A stretch of 64,000 bases of DNA from Geosiphon pyriformis. Taxonomy: Eukaryota > Glomeromycota > Glomeromycetes > Archaeosporales > Geosiphonaceae. Location: positions 142,688 through 206,687 of the forward strand of contig JAAOMT010000299.1 in the NCBI GenBank assembly GCA_016748015.1, in the 5' to 3' direction. The translations under genes and the position numbers were made by a program. The notes under the pieces were generated by a model. The model worked only from the letters and a program-made list of their open reading frames with translations. It had not been told where the DNA came from and did no database searches. Positions 53,247 through 63,364 of this stretch are shown piece by piece; within the stretch, counting starts at the first letter, position 1; the number at the start of each line of letters is the position of its first letter.

Positions 53247-53960
53247 ATATTGAGCTCTGTCGAAATCTTCATTTTGAATTAATTCTAATACTTCTTTTTC
53301 AAATATTGTTTGTTTGATTCTGTTTCTCATGTCTTCTACTTGTGTATTGTTCATTTTTCCCCATTGGTTAATGGTTATGGTTTCCATATCAGAATGTAAC
53401 AGTATTTCTGGATAGTTCTGAAATATGTTGTGTAGTCAGTACATTGTTTTGACATGTAGTGTTGAATTTGTTTTCTTTCCGATAAATTATTCAATTTGTT
53501 GTATTATGTCTTAGTTGAATATTCTCTTAGATTTGTTGATATACAACTTCTGAATATTCAACTTTTGATCTAACTAGTAGTAGCAATATAATATTGGAAG
53601 TTGTTCTGTCCATTGCTTCCAATTTTCTTTAGTAAGTTTCTCTGTTGATGCCATGATAAGTATTTTCCCAAAAGTGTTTTTCACTTTTTCTATTAAGTTA
53701 TCTGTCCAGTTTTTATCATTCTTTGGTGGTCGCTAATATGGTGTATTCTTGGTCTTTTTTTTGGTGTTTCAATAGCAAATTATTTGGTTGTTAATAACAA
53801 TTTCCATGTCTAATTGTTGTTGACTTATGGTCTGGAATAATTGTTGCACTATAGTGTGAATATAATCTGGTATTTCCATTTTTCTTGGTTGCTTTTGTTG
53901 CATATACTGTGTCTTTATATACTCTTTTGGTTGTTCAATTTGACATGTTTGGTTCAATAA
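53247..53960 (-). pseudogene. Element D C-terminal domain of unknown function
   Basis: The open stretch 53957-53769 overlaps the integrase end in another frame (MNQTCQIEQPKEYIKTQYM ... RKMEIPDYIHTIVQQLFQTI). Downstream come WKQWTEQLP, LNIQKLYINKSKRIF, IIQQIE.FIGKKTNSTLHVKTMY and METITINQWGKMNNTQVEDMRNRIKQ, ending DRAQY-stop. It is closest to F. Function unknown; no membrane segment or zinc motif. Confidence 0.7.
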
Positions 53961-55317
53961 CTATGATTGGTTCCAGATCTCGTGGAATCTCATCTAGTTG
54001 AATTAGTATTCTTTATACTCCCAGTTGTAAAATGTTATTGGTAAATGATGATGCTATCTGGTAATATTGTTTTAGCCAATTACCATGTACTGCTTTGGCT
54101 AAGATTTTGTTGTCCTATCTTAATTTATAAGCTCTATTTCCTAGAATTTCTTCTATGTGAAATGGTTTGTTCCATTTGGGGTCAAATTTTCTACTCCATT
54201 GTTTTTCCACTTTGGTATGATGTAATAGTACTTTGTTTCTAATTTTGAATTTAACTGGTTTGTCTGGTAGTTGGTTATTGTGTCATTCTTTTTGCTTTTC
54301 TTGTGATTTTTGGATGTTATTAGCTGCTTTTCATTATCTGTTTTCTAATGTTTCTATTAAGTTATATGTTTTTTTCAACAATGTTTCTTGGAAATTATCT
54401 TCTGTTATTGGTTCCATTGGATATATATTGATCTCTATCTCAATTGGTAATGTTGCTATTCTGCCATATACCAATTTAAATAGTATTGCTTGTGTGATAT
54501 CTTGCTTCATTGTTCAATAAGCAAATAATACTGATGATATAAACAAATCCCATTCATCTTGGTTTTTTTGGCTAATTTTGGCTATTGCTTCATACAGTGT
54601 TCTGTTGAACCTTTCAACTAACTCATTTGTTTGTGGATAGTATGGTGATGATAGTGGTCTTTTTATTCCAAATCTTTGGCTTAATTCTGCTAATATTTTA
54701 TTCACAAAGTGAGTTCCTTGATCTGATAATAATTTTTTTGGACATCTATGTCGACAGATTAGATCTTAATAAACAAATTTGGCAATAGATTCTGCATCTG
54801 CTCTTTGAATGGCTTTTGTTTCTGGCCATTTAGTGAGATAATCCATGGCTATTGCAATATAACTGTTGCCTCTGCTGGTAATTGTTAATGGTTCTACTAA
54901 GTCAATTCCAATGTGATCAAATGGTTGTCTCACTTTGATTAGTCTTAATGGTTTACTGGGTTTTGTTCCTCTTCTTCTCTGACAAGCATCACAATTTTGA
55001 ACATATTGGATGATGTCTGGATACATTGATGGCCAATAGTATCTTTTTCTAGTTTTTTCTATAGTTGCTTCTTTATGAAAATGTCCTGCTGTTGGATCTG
55101 AGTGCATGTTAAACAATATTGTCTCTTTTTCTGGTTCTGTAATTACTCTTGTTGGCTGGTCTGGATTTTTTCTGTTTTTTTGGTAAAGTATATTTTGATG
55201 ATTGATAAAATATTTTGATTGTTGTTTTATGTTTCTTTGTTCCTTTTGAGATAATTTCTCCTTGAACAGTTGAGTATTTATATAATGTTGTAGTTGTTGG
55301 TATTTTTGTATATTCAT
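53961..55317 (-). pseudogene. Element D pol: integrase, one of the best preserved
   Basis: The open stretch 55317-54766 (183 codons) includes SDPTAGHFHKEATIEKT, CDACQRRRG and the first core Asp in HIGIDLVEPLTIT. DYLTKWPETKAIQRADAESI follows. After a stop, LLSDQGTHFVNKIL (Asp kept, near 54720) and ELVERFNRTL (Glu kept, near 54625) complete the D,D,E triad. Distal: VEFKIRNKVLLHHTKVEKQWS near 54250-54190 and GNRAYKLR near 54140. It ends at an N-TGA near 53940. Stops at 54766 and 54514 break it. Confidence 0.9.
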
Positions 55318-55329
55318 CTTTTTGTTATA

Positions 55330-56640
55330 TTTTTGGGTTGAAATGTTTTTAGATTTGTCTCATTTGCAACAGTCTGTCGGCATTTTCATTGTCTTTTCTC
55401 TTTTTATAATGTACTGTATAATTGAATAGTGAAAGTTTTATTTTTCATTTGATATGACAATTGTCTGCAAATTCTTATTTCTGGATTGAAGTCAATCTTT
55501 TGTGATTAGTGTACACATCAAACTTTTGACTCAAGTATTCTTTCTATTTGATGACAGCCCAATAGATAGCTAAGTGTTCTAGAGCTGGAGTTTCATAGTT
55601 CTTTTCAGCTGGACTTAAGCTTCTACTGGCATAAGCTACTGAATGTTCTCTTTCATCTGGTTTTTTTTGCAATAGTACTGTTTCCAATGCTTGATCTGAT
55701 GTATTGGTAGTAATTATGAATGGTTTGCTGTGATCTGGATACATTAATACTGAAGCTTGAATAAACTTTCTTTTTAATGTGTCAAATGTTTTTTGTTGAG
55801 CTTTGGTTTATTCATACTTTGCATTCTTGGTTTGTAGATGGTGAAGTGGCTAAACCAGTTTTGAAAAGTGTTTGATAAAATGGCAATAATAGCTTGTGAA
55901 CCCAAAAATGCTCTTAGTTCTGTCAAGTTGGTTGGTACTAGAAAGTTTTTAACTACTTTAATCTTGTCTAGATCCATTTTGATTCTATTTTTGCTTACCA
56001 CATGTCCCAAAAATTTGAGTTCAGTTTTTCCAAAGAAACATTTAGTTGCATTTAGTTTCAATTCGGCTCTTCTTAGTCTTTCAAACACTTGTTGGAGATA
56101 ATGCAAATGATCATCAAATGTTCTTGAAAACACATTAGTGTTATCCAAGTATATGACTACTGATTTCCATAGTAATCTAGTATAAACAATTTTCATGAGC
56201 TATTGGAATATTGTTAGAGTGTTTATCAAGCCAAATAACATGACTTCAAACTCAAAATTTCTTTCTTTTGTGGTAAATCCTGTTTTCTCTTTGTCAGCTG
56301 AATTCATGGCTACTTGCCAATAACCACTATCTAAATCTAGTGTTGAAAATCATTTATTTTCTCCAAAAGTATCAAATAGTTCTTGGATCTTTGGAGTTGA
56401 ATAGCTATTTCTTTTGGTTACTCCATTTTGTTTTCAGTAATCCACACAAAAGCAGATTTTTCTATTTTTCTTTCGGACTAATATCACTGGTGATGACCAT
56501 GAACTCATTGATAGCTGAATTAGCCTGTTGTCAAGCATTTGGTTAATTTCTTGACAAATGATCTCATGGCTAGCTGGTAGTACTTGGTATGCTCATTGTT
56601 TAATTAACATTGCATTTCCAGTCTTGATTTGATGCTGGAT
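55330..56640 (-). pseudogene. Element D pol: reverse transcriptase and RNase H, broken
   Basis: RT has LPASHEIICQEINQML near 56580-56540, SWSSPVILVRKK near 56500, FCVDY near 56455, LDLDSGYWQVAMN near 56340-56305, the active site YLDN at 56140-56151 and KCFFGKTELKFLGHVVSKN near 56040-55985. RNase H in 55744-55544: FIITTNTSDQALETVLLQKKPDEREHSVAYASRSLSPAEKNYETPALEHLAIYWAVIK. The RNase H Asp is Asn. Frame changes near 55890 and stops elsewhere inactivate it. Confidence 0.88.
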
Positions 56641-57905
56641 TATGTTGGTTCTGCCAAATTTGTTTTTGCTGGCAAAAATATCATTGAAATTGTTAAGTAA
56701 CATCTTAAGTTGCATATATTGAAGTGGGTTTAAATTTCTCATGTTTATCTGTTCTAATTGTTCTGGTTGGAGTAGATAACATTCACTTTGTCCGTAAATG
56801 GTTTGTGATATGATGTCTACATATTCACAAAGTTGTGGAAAATCTGGAATATGATTTGGTGGTTGATCCTCAACTTTGGTGATTAAATATCCAATGATAG
56901 TCTTCTTTGGTATTTCAATGACTTTTCCCATTGTGTTGTATATGGGAATTTTAATGTTTTTGGGACTTTTGGCTGATATGTAGAGATTAGTGAGTCCAAT
57001 CTTTTCTGATTCACAATTGGTGGCTTCTGCTTCAAACAACTGGGCTTGATTCTTTACCTTTCTTTTTATAGCTAACATATACTAATTATATGGTGAAATA
57101 GAAATTGTTTGACGGGTTGAGATAATTTCTCTTTTGTCAACAACTTTTTCCTTTGCCATATTAATTAGTATATCTATTCTATTTGTTGATCCAAATCTCT
57201 GTATCTCTTTAGCAATAATTCCTAATTCTTCTCTGTTTCTCACTGACACTAATTGAGCTATTTTCACCAAAGATAGGAATATTGCTTGTGCTATCTTTTC
57301 ATTTGGCTCTATAATATAAGTCTTTTCAGAGTCATTTTGTAGCATAACAATAATATTTCTTATGTATCCTGTGTTAATTATCCTTCCTCTGATGTTGATT
57401 CTCTTTTTGGCTAAGCTACTTCTAGATGCTAACTAAACCATTGTTGTTGCTAGAATTTCCAGTGCTATTTTGAGATCAACACAAATGTGCAAATGTGGTT
57501 CCAATTTGATGGGATTTTTCTCCGGATATTTCAAATCAAATCCTGCATCAGTATCATACACACATTTAGACATGATACCTTCATTGTTATCACTGAATTA
57601 TTTTAGTTTCTGCTTCTTGGTAAGATCAGGAAGTGCTATAAATGTTTTGGGGTTTGAATCGGAGTCTGAACTGTTATTATTTTCATTGTTATTTTGAGTG
57701 GAGTTGGAACTGTTATTTTTATTATTGTTGTTGTCAGAGTTTGAATCGGGATTGAAAATTGATTTTGATTCTAATGTGCAACTGTTGATTGGTTTGTTTT
57801 CTTCTAGGATTGTGTAGATTATGTGTGGTGGTAGATTGTAAATAAGGTCACACTCATTACAATATTGAAAGTCACATGAGATTAAGCAGTGTTGACATAA
57901 TCAAG
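56641..57905 (-). pseudogene. Element D pol: dUTPase domain and pre-RT linker
   Basis: Motif 1 DTDAGFDLKYP near 57550, motif 2 SRSSLAKKR near 57420, motif 3 RIINTGYIRNI near 57380 with Tyr kept but Asp to Asn. Open stretch 57345-57082 has motif 4 EKIAQAIFLSLV near 57300 and motif 5 RFGSTNRID near 57195. 57078-56593 (161 codons) carries the linker YISAKSPKNIKIPIYN and runs on in frame into the RT N-terminus (LLNNFNDIFASKNKFGRT). A TAG in the segment before motif 2 and a TAG at 57079 are the main breaks. Five recognisable motifs make the assignment firm. Confidence 0.9.
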
Positions 57906-58179
57906 TATTCAACTGCTTTAAATGCTGCTCTTGTTCTTTCCTAGTGGATGCTAAATGCTGGTAATATTCATGGAATTCTTTTGGATTGTTTTAATGTTGC
58001 CAAAAACGTCAAAAGTTTGGATGTATTTGGGTTTAGGAAGAGACAAAAAGTTGTTTTTAATTTCTAGGAGTTTGCTGATTGTTGTGCCTTCTGTTTTTAC
58101 ATATGCTATTCTCCATAATTTGTGTTTGTTATGTGGGTATCCTTCCAATCATTGCAATGCTCATTTCTAAGTATTATTG

Positions 58180-58465
58180 ATTGGTGTTTCTTTGCATACT
58201 CAGTCATGGATTAGGATTGTATACTGACACATTTTATTGCATGTTTCTCCTTACCCAGGAATGTCATTCCACATTTCTTTGTCAGGCAAAATAGTTCTAC
58301 ATGTGAGACATGGTTTGTTGTCCCATTTTTTTTGTCTTTTTGGGCATCCAAACCATTCTATGATACATGTGTAACAGTAGAATTTGGTTGCTGTTGAGTA
58401 TTTTTTATCATTGCCACAACATGCGCCCATTAATGACAATTTCTTGCCACAATCAATGCATATCA
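58180..58465 (-). pseudogene. Element D cysteine-rich domain
   Basis: CIDCGKKLSLMGACCGNDKK (first pair at 58449-58460), TATKFYCYTC, RQKKWDNKPCLTCRTILPDKEMWNDIPG, then ETCNKMC and QYTILIHD near 58210. All five Cys pairs are present. The main open part is 58439-58251, in the protease frame. Same module as in B, C and I. Confidence 0.78.
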
Positions 58466-58599
58466 GTTTTGGTCGACAATAGGTAGATTGTTGGAGTGTA
58501 GTGTAGAAATTATAAGTAATGGTGCTGTTGGGTGTTGGTTCTTCCTCCTTCCTTTTTTTTTCCCTTTTATCTTCTTTCCACTCCCAATTTATTAGTTTT

Positions 58600-59423
58600 T
58601 CTTGGTCATTGTCAATTTTTTAGGCTTGGTTGGTGTTCCAGATAAGTTTTTCTTTCTGCTTTTCTTTGTGGTTATTATTTTAGAATAGTATTGGTGGTAG
58701 TTCATTGTGGTCACTGTCAGCCCATGACACTTGATAGGCTTCCCAGGTAGGTTTCTCTTTTCCTTTTTCGAATTTGATAAGTGGGACTGATGGCATTGTG
58801 CTGGATTTAAAGTGTTCATACATGGCAGGTACTTGCGTGTATCGACTGTTCTGGCTAAGCTGTAGTTTTTGCATGTTTCAGTCAAGTACTGCATTTGTTT
58901 TAACTAGCCAGTCATTACTAATTAGTGCTTGGTATTATATAGTCTCCATTACCAAAACTTTGATTGGAGTGATAATACCATTTACTTCAAAAAAAAAATT
59001 ATCAATCTTGCCGATAGGAGTCTTGGTTGCTTCATCAGCCATTATTATCCTAGCACTGGCAGCGTGATCAACTTAGTGACCTAATTGGTCTATGAGTTGT
59101 CATGTAATGATGCTGCTAGCTGATCTACTATCTAAGATCAGTTTGATGGCATGGCCATCAACTTTTGTGTCAGTGTACATGGTGGTGATTAATTTGGTGT
59201 CAAGAGTGGCTCCACTGAATAATAGGACTGGTGTGATTTCCTCGAGTTTGAATGGAAAGATTGCTGTTAGTAATTTGTTGTTGATGACAGTGGCTAAAGG
59301 TATGTTGTTTGTGGGTGATTGTTTTAGAGTGGTTTCCAGGTTGTTGGGTGAGGCGTCTTCTGGGGTAACCAGAAGACTTAAATAGTGTTGGGAATTTGGG
59401 TTTTGTGAGTTTCTGGTGCTCAA
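58600..59423 (-). pseudogene. Element D protease and Trp-rich linker
   Basis: The open stretch 59423-59100 carries MYTDTKVDGHAIKLILDSRSASSIIT, with D-S-G changed to D-S-R. The closing block with NDWL-like sequence lies near 58915. The linker contains KGKEKPTWEAYQVSWADSDHNELPPIL and a second related unit (about 58760-58600), one fewer than in B. Confidence 0.8.
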
Positions 59424-61543
59424 ATTCTATTGTCAGAATCCTGATGGTTGTGCTGTGGAACTATGAATTGGTTAATGAACCACCATTAATGATCTCCAGC
59501 TCTATTGGGTTAATCTCAATTTTTGGGTTCTGTTTTGGGGTAAGTTCTGCAGTAGTGTTTGAATTTGTTGAGACTGATAAATTACCTGAGGCTGCAGTTG
59601 ATAAATGGGTTGTGACTGTGGCTGATAAATTGCTGGTATTGTTAGTTGATAAATTGGCATTTCATATACTGGTGGTTGATAAAATGGCTGTTGTGTCATA
59701 GATAGGTAATTCTGATGATATGGCTCTGAGTTTGGTGGATTATTCGGAATTTGAAACTGGTGATTGGGATTTTGATATTGATTTCCTGTTCATTGGTTAT
59801 TTAAGCAATGACAGCAGTTAATTTGTAGGTGTTTTTGTTTACTACAATAGTGGCAAACACACATTTCCTGTTGCCATTGTTGATTGGTTGACATTGATAG
59901 ATGTGACTAATTCTGAAAGCTATTCATGTTTCCAGAATTATTGCATTATTGTGGTGGCTAATAAATTGTACAATTGTCAGCTAAGTATCTCTCTAATTTC
60001 TGATTGATGGAATCACTAAATTGTTTCAATTTGGAATCTAATTTAGATGATCCATTTATTACTAAATTAATGGCTTGGACATGGTTAGCTTTGAATTCAG
60101 TGGCTTCAAAATCTCTAGCATTTGTAACTGTGGCTTGAAAGTTTGCTGGATGTATTGAACATATGTGTTGGAGGATACTACTGTGCAGGCCTCTAATGAA
60201 TTGATTTAGGATTTGTGGCACTATGAAATAATCAGCCTATATGGCCTGAATTTGACACAGATTTCTGTGAAAGCATTCTAAGTAAGTAGTGACTGCTTCA
60301 TTTTCTTCTTGCTTGATGGTAGTGAAAGTGTTGGCTAAGTGATTAATACTGTTATTATTACTGAAATATCTCAGGAATGCAACTTTAAATTTCTGGAATG
60401 TCTGAAATTTGACAACTAAACTTTGATACTACAAGTTAGTAGTATCCTATAAGAAATAGGAGATGGCTTAGAATGCTCTTGCGTCATTCCATCTGTTGGC
60501 TGTGATAGCCTTTTCAATATTGTTGAGTTATATTTGGGCATTGTTTTCTTTGCCAGTAAATTTCTCAAGTTTTGCTATTGGAGCATAGGCCATTGGATCC
60601 AAGTTTGGTTGTTGAAGTTGTGGTTGTGGCTGTTGAAGTGGCTGCTGTAATTGTTGGGGTGGTTGAAGTGACTGTTGTTGTTGCTGTTTGTCAATTGGTG
60701 GAGCTGGTGGTAGATTAATCACGATTACTGGAGGTAAGTGTTGTTGATTATTAATGTCAAGGTTTTGATCATTCTGATTGTGCTGTGTTTAAAAGTTTGG
60801 AGTTTTGATTTTTGGGTTTTCAGTGGTCGGATTCTGGTAAGTAAATTCTTGATCTTCAAATTCTTTTTTCTCTTCTTTTTGTTTTTCTTCCGAATCTGTT
60901 ACTTCCCAAGAACTTGTGGTTCCAAAATCTGGTTAAGATAGTAAAGATTGAAGTCTTGATGGTATTGGTGATCATGACTTAAATTCTTTGAAATACACAC
61001 CATATAATTCTAGAAAATTTTTTTTCTTTGTTTACTCTGAAATGGGAATCATCCAAATGTTGATGTCATGTGTGATGTAGATGTGCTTATTGATAAGATG
61101 TTAATAGTGCTTCCAGATATATAGTGGTATAATGGATTTGTTGGTAATTCAACTCTGGTTTTCTTTCAAGTGGGTAGTTGTATTTGTTTTGGTGTTACTG
61201 CTGGTGTTTGTAGTTTTCTTTTTCTTTTGTCTGCATAAATGATTGGGAATTGTTGTTGTGTGTATCTTTTAATGATTTGATTAATTTCTCTGATGATTGG
61301 TGCAAAACTGTAGTTTCTTGGAAAGCTGGTATGTTGAAATAATTTTGTATAGAAGTTTTCTCTTGTGGATTCAATGTCAACTGTTTCTCCTAAGCAGTCT
61401 GTAATTTTATTATTGACATAGAAGTTAAAGGCTGATTCTGCTGGGAAGTAGTTATTGTTTAGTTCTAATTGTTGGCTATATTGTTGGAACAAGGATTTGG
61501 CAAATCCTAAATGGTTTGCTTCTATGTTTTTCGATTCTGCCAC
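59424..61543 (-). pseudogene. Element D gag, broken, with CCHC knuckle
   Basis: It starts at GTG in CAAAAGTGGC (61543) with the N-terminus AESKNIEANHLGFAKSLFQQ, open to 61166. The frame is open upstream to a TGA in the PBS and contains no ATG in this first 125-codon stretch. Further on: a Gln-rich stretch and core LDPMAYAPIAKLEKFTGKENN (60722-60528), HNQFIRGLHSSILQH-type segment and ATEFKANHVQAINLVINGSSKLDSKLKQF (60221-59958), and knuckle CHYCSKQKHLQINC near 59860-59815. Frameshifts and stops break it. Confidence 0.85.
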
Positions 61544-61587
61544 TTTTGGATGATTGCTGTTGGTGCTGGTTCTCTGTAAGATTATAT

Positions 61588-61603
61588 CTCACAGAAAGCA
61601 CCA
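61588..61603 (-). other. Primer-binding site of element D
   Basis: TGGTGCTTTCTGTGAG on the minus strand, two bases after the LTR end. It pairs with GAGCACCAAGTTACAG in U5 (plus-strand CTGTAACTTGGTGCTC near 61648-61663). Confidence 0.77.
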
Positions 61604-61605
61604 AA

Positions 61606-62468
61606 TGTTATAGATGATTATTTGGGATCTCAAATCAAATAACAAATCTGTAACTTGGTGCTCAATATCTTGATAATGCTAATAATACTGGTATGTTGGT
61701 TGTATCTGAAGGTTTTTGGTTTGAGTTCTTTGTATAATGAACAGAGATTTATTATACTTGGTTTAGGTTGTTTTCTCAAGTTGTTTTCCCAATTTCTGTC
61801 TTCAGTGTGGTGGCCAGTTTAATCTGGCAGTTGTGCTCTTCTGGTAAGCTATCCATTAATATATATAATACTACCCTTATTTCTGGGTCTTTTACCAGGC
61901 TATTCATGATATTAATAACTCAGTGCTTTAATTCTCTTAATCAATTTAGTAAACAACAATAAAATCAAAAGAAAAGAAAATAAAGAAATAAAGAAAATAA
62001 AAAAATAAGCCAATGCAATTGCAAGTTAGTATTCCATCAATAGCCATGATTAAGAGCTATTGTTCTCATATGGTTAAGTATCAATTACTATCAACATAAA
62101 GTGTTGATAGCAGAGAGTAAATTGAGATAGTGAATAATTATTTATTGATATTTGTGAATTGGAAGATTGTTTAGATAAAATCTAAACTGAGAGATCTGTT
62201 TTTTCTATTTCTAAGGCTACTATTATATATACATAATTTGGGTTCTATAAAATCACTTACATTCTCGAGTAATATGCTATAATTTCTCCAGCAATGCTTA
62301 CATTGCTGAACAATGTGTCATATTTTCTGACATTGCTCCATATTGCTGAGCAATATGTCATGATTTTTGATATTGCTTCATATTGCTGAGCAATATGCTC
62401 ACATGCTAACTACTACTCTCTTATTGGTCTACTATTTTTCTATATCTGTTTTTTTTTTATAAGTAACA
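61606..62468 (-). repeat. 5' LTR of element D (beta)
   Basis: 863 bp, TGTTATAG...GTAACA. Hairpin near 62039-62064, TATATATAC near 62226. The beta array at about 62260-62400 has about two more palindromic units than the 3' LTR, explaining the 40-bp length difference. Confidence 0.92.
62223..62405 (-). promoter_or_regulatory. U3 promoter of element D: AGCAAT palindrome array plus TATA box
   Basis: In element sense ATTGCTCAGCAAT-type palindromes spaced about 30 bases lead to GAACCCAAATTATGTATATA. The arrangement, array then TATA within about 50 bases, is the same as in alpha, gamma and G LTRs although the array sequence differs. Confidence 0.55.
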
Positions 62469-62536
62469 CCACTTTTGAATAGTTGTATGTTGGTGCTGGT
62501 TCTTTGTAGGATTTATATTTCACAGAGAGCACCAAA
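62469..62536 (-). pseudogene. Element C gag start and PBS, separated from gag by element D
   Basis: On the minus strand: PBS TGGTGCTCTCTGTGAAA, a short leader (ACCAGCACCAACATAC) and CAAAAGTGG. The GTGG of this presumed gag start is the target repeat of D; the gag continues at 52402 on the other side of D. The joined leader matches that of D itself base for base over long stretches. Confidence 0.85.
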
Positions 62537-63364
62537 TGTTACAGGTAATTATTTGGGATCTTAAAGCAAATAACAAACTCATAATTTGATGCTTAATTGA
62601 TTTAATGATGTTGGTTTCTGTCAGCTCTTTGTAATCTAAAAGTTTTGAATTGGAGTTTTTTGTATAATAGACAAAAATTTAAGAGTGTTTTAGTAGCCTC
62701 CCAGAATTGCAATTTCATCAACTTTTTTTTTTTCTTTGCATAGTGGCCAGTAATCTGGCAGAAATACTCTTTTGATAAGCTATTCTTAAATTCTCAATTC
62801 TTATACCCTTTTTTTGGGATCTTTTATCAGGCTATTCTTGACATTAATAATTTAGTACTTAATTCTCAATCAATTAGTAAACACAACAGAATAAAGAAAA
62901 GAAATAAAAGAGATAAAAAAATGATAAAAAAAATAAGCCAAAGCAAGATACAAATTAGTATTTCATCAATAGCTGTGATCAAGAGCTATTGTTCTAATGT
63001 GTTAAGTATCAATTACTATTAACATAAAACATTGATAGTGGAGGGTAGATTTAAGATAGTGAATAATTATTTATTAATATTTGTAATATGGAAAGTTGCT
63101 TAGATTAAATCTAAACTGAGAGGTCTGTTTTTTTCTACTTCTAATGCTATTGTTATATATACATAATTGAGATTTCTCAATTTCTCAATTTTTTGTACCA
63201 GGAATCCTGGAATTATGGAATCTTGTAATTCCTTGTATAAGAATTCTAAAATTCCTGAAATCCTGCAATTTCTCTGAGAAGAATTCTGAAATTCCACATT
63301 TACTATGGCTACTTCTGATTGGCTAATTTATATGCTAATATACTTCCTATATTCTAAGGTAACA
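62537..63364 (-). repeat. 5' LTR of element C (alpha)
   Basis: 828 bp, TGTTACAG...GTAACA. Hairpin near 62969-62993, TATATATAC near 63155, shortened GGAATTCC-type array at about 63170-63300. The right flank CTAA returns to the E gag. Confidence 0.92.

Larger units (their letters stand above)
52407..62468 (-). mobile_element. Element D: complete dUTPase-type Ty3/gypsy (beta)
   Basis: A 10,062-bp element with LTRs 52407-53229 and 61606-62468 and all domains in order. Target repeats CTAC (52403-52406) and CCAC (62469-62472), one mismatch, lie exactly at the GTGG gag start of C. Moderately decayed: long open stretches remain in gag, dUTPase, RT and integrase. Confidence 0.95.
43255..63364 (-). 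mobile_element. Element C: dUTPase-type Ty3/gypsy (alpha), split by D at its gag start
   Basis: 3' LTR 43255-44119, internal region 44120-52406 plus 62469-62536, and 5' LTR 62537-63364. Target repeats CTAG (43251-43254) and CTAA (63365-63368) lie in the E gag core. Protease, dUTPase and RT start share one frame. Its CpG sites are almost gone, and it is clearly older than D, which lies inside it. Confidence 0.93.

Noticed and set aside
63100-63300. Small minus-strand protein (about 65 residues) in the C 5' LTR
   Set aside because: The open frame is the translated GGAATTCC array of U3; the array is repeated and lies upstream of the TATA box.
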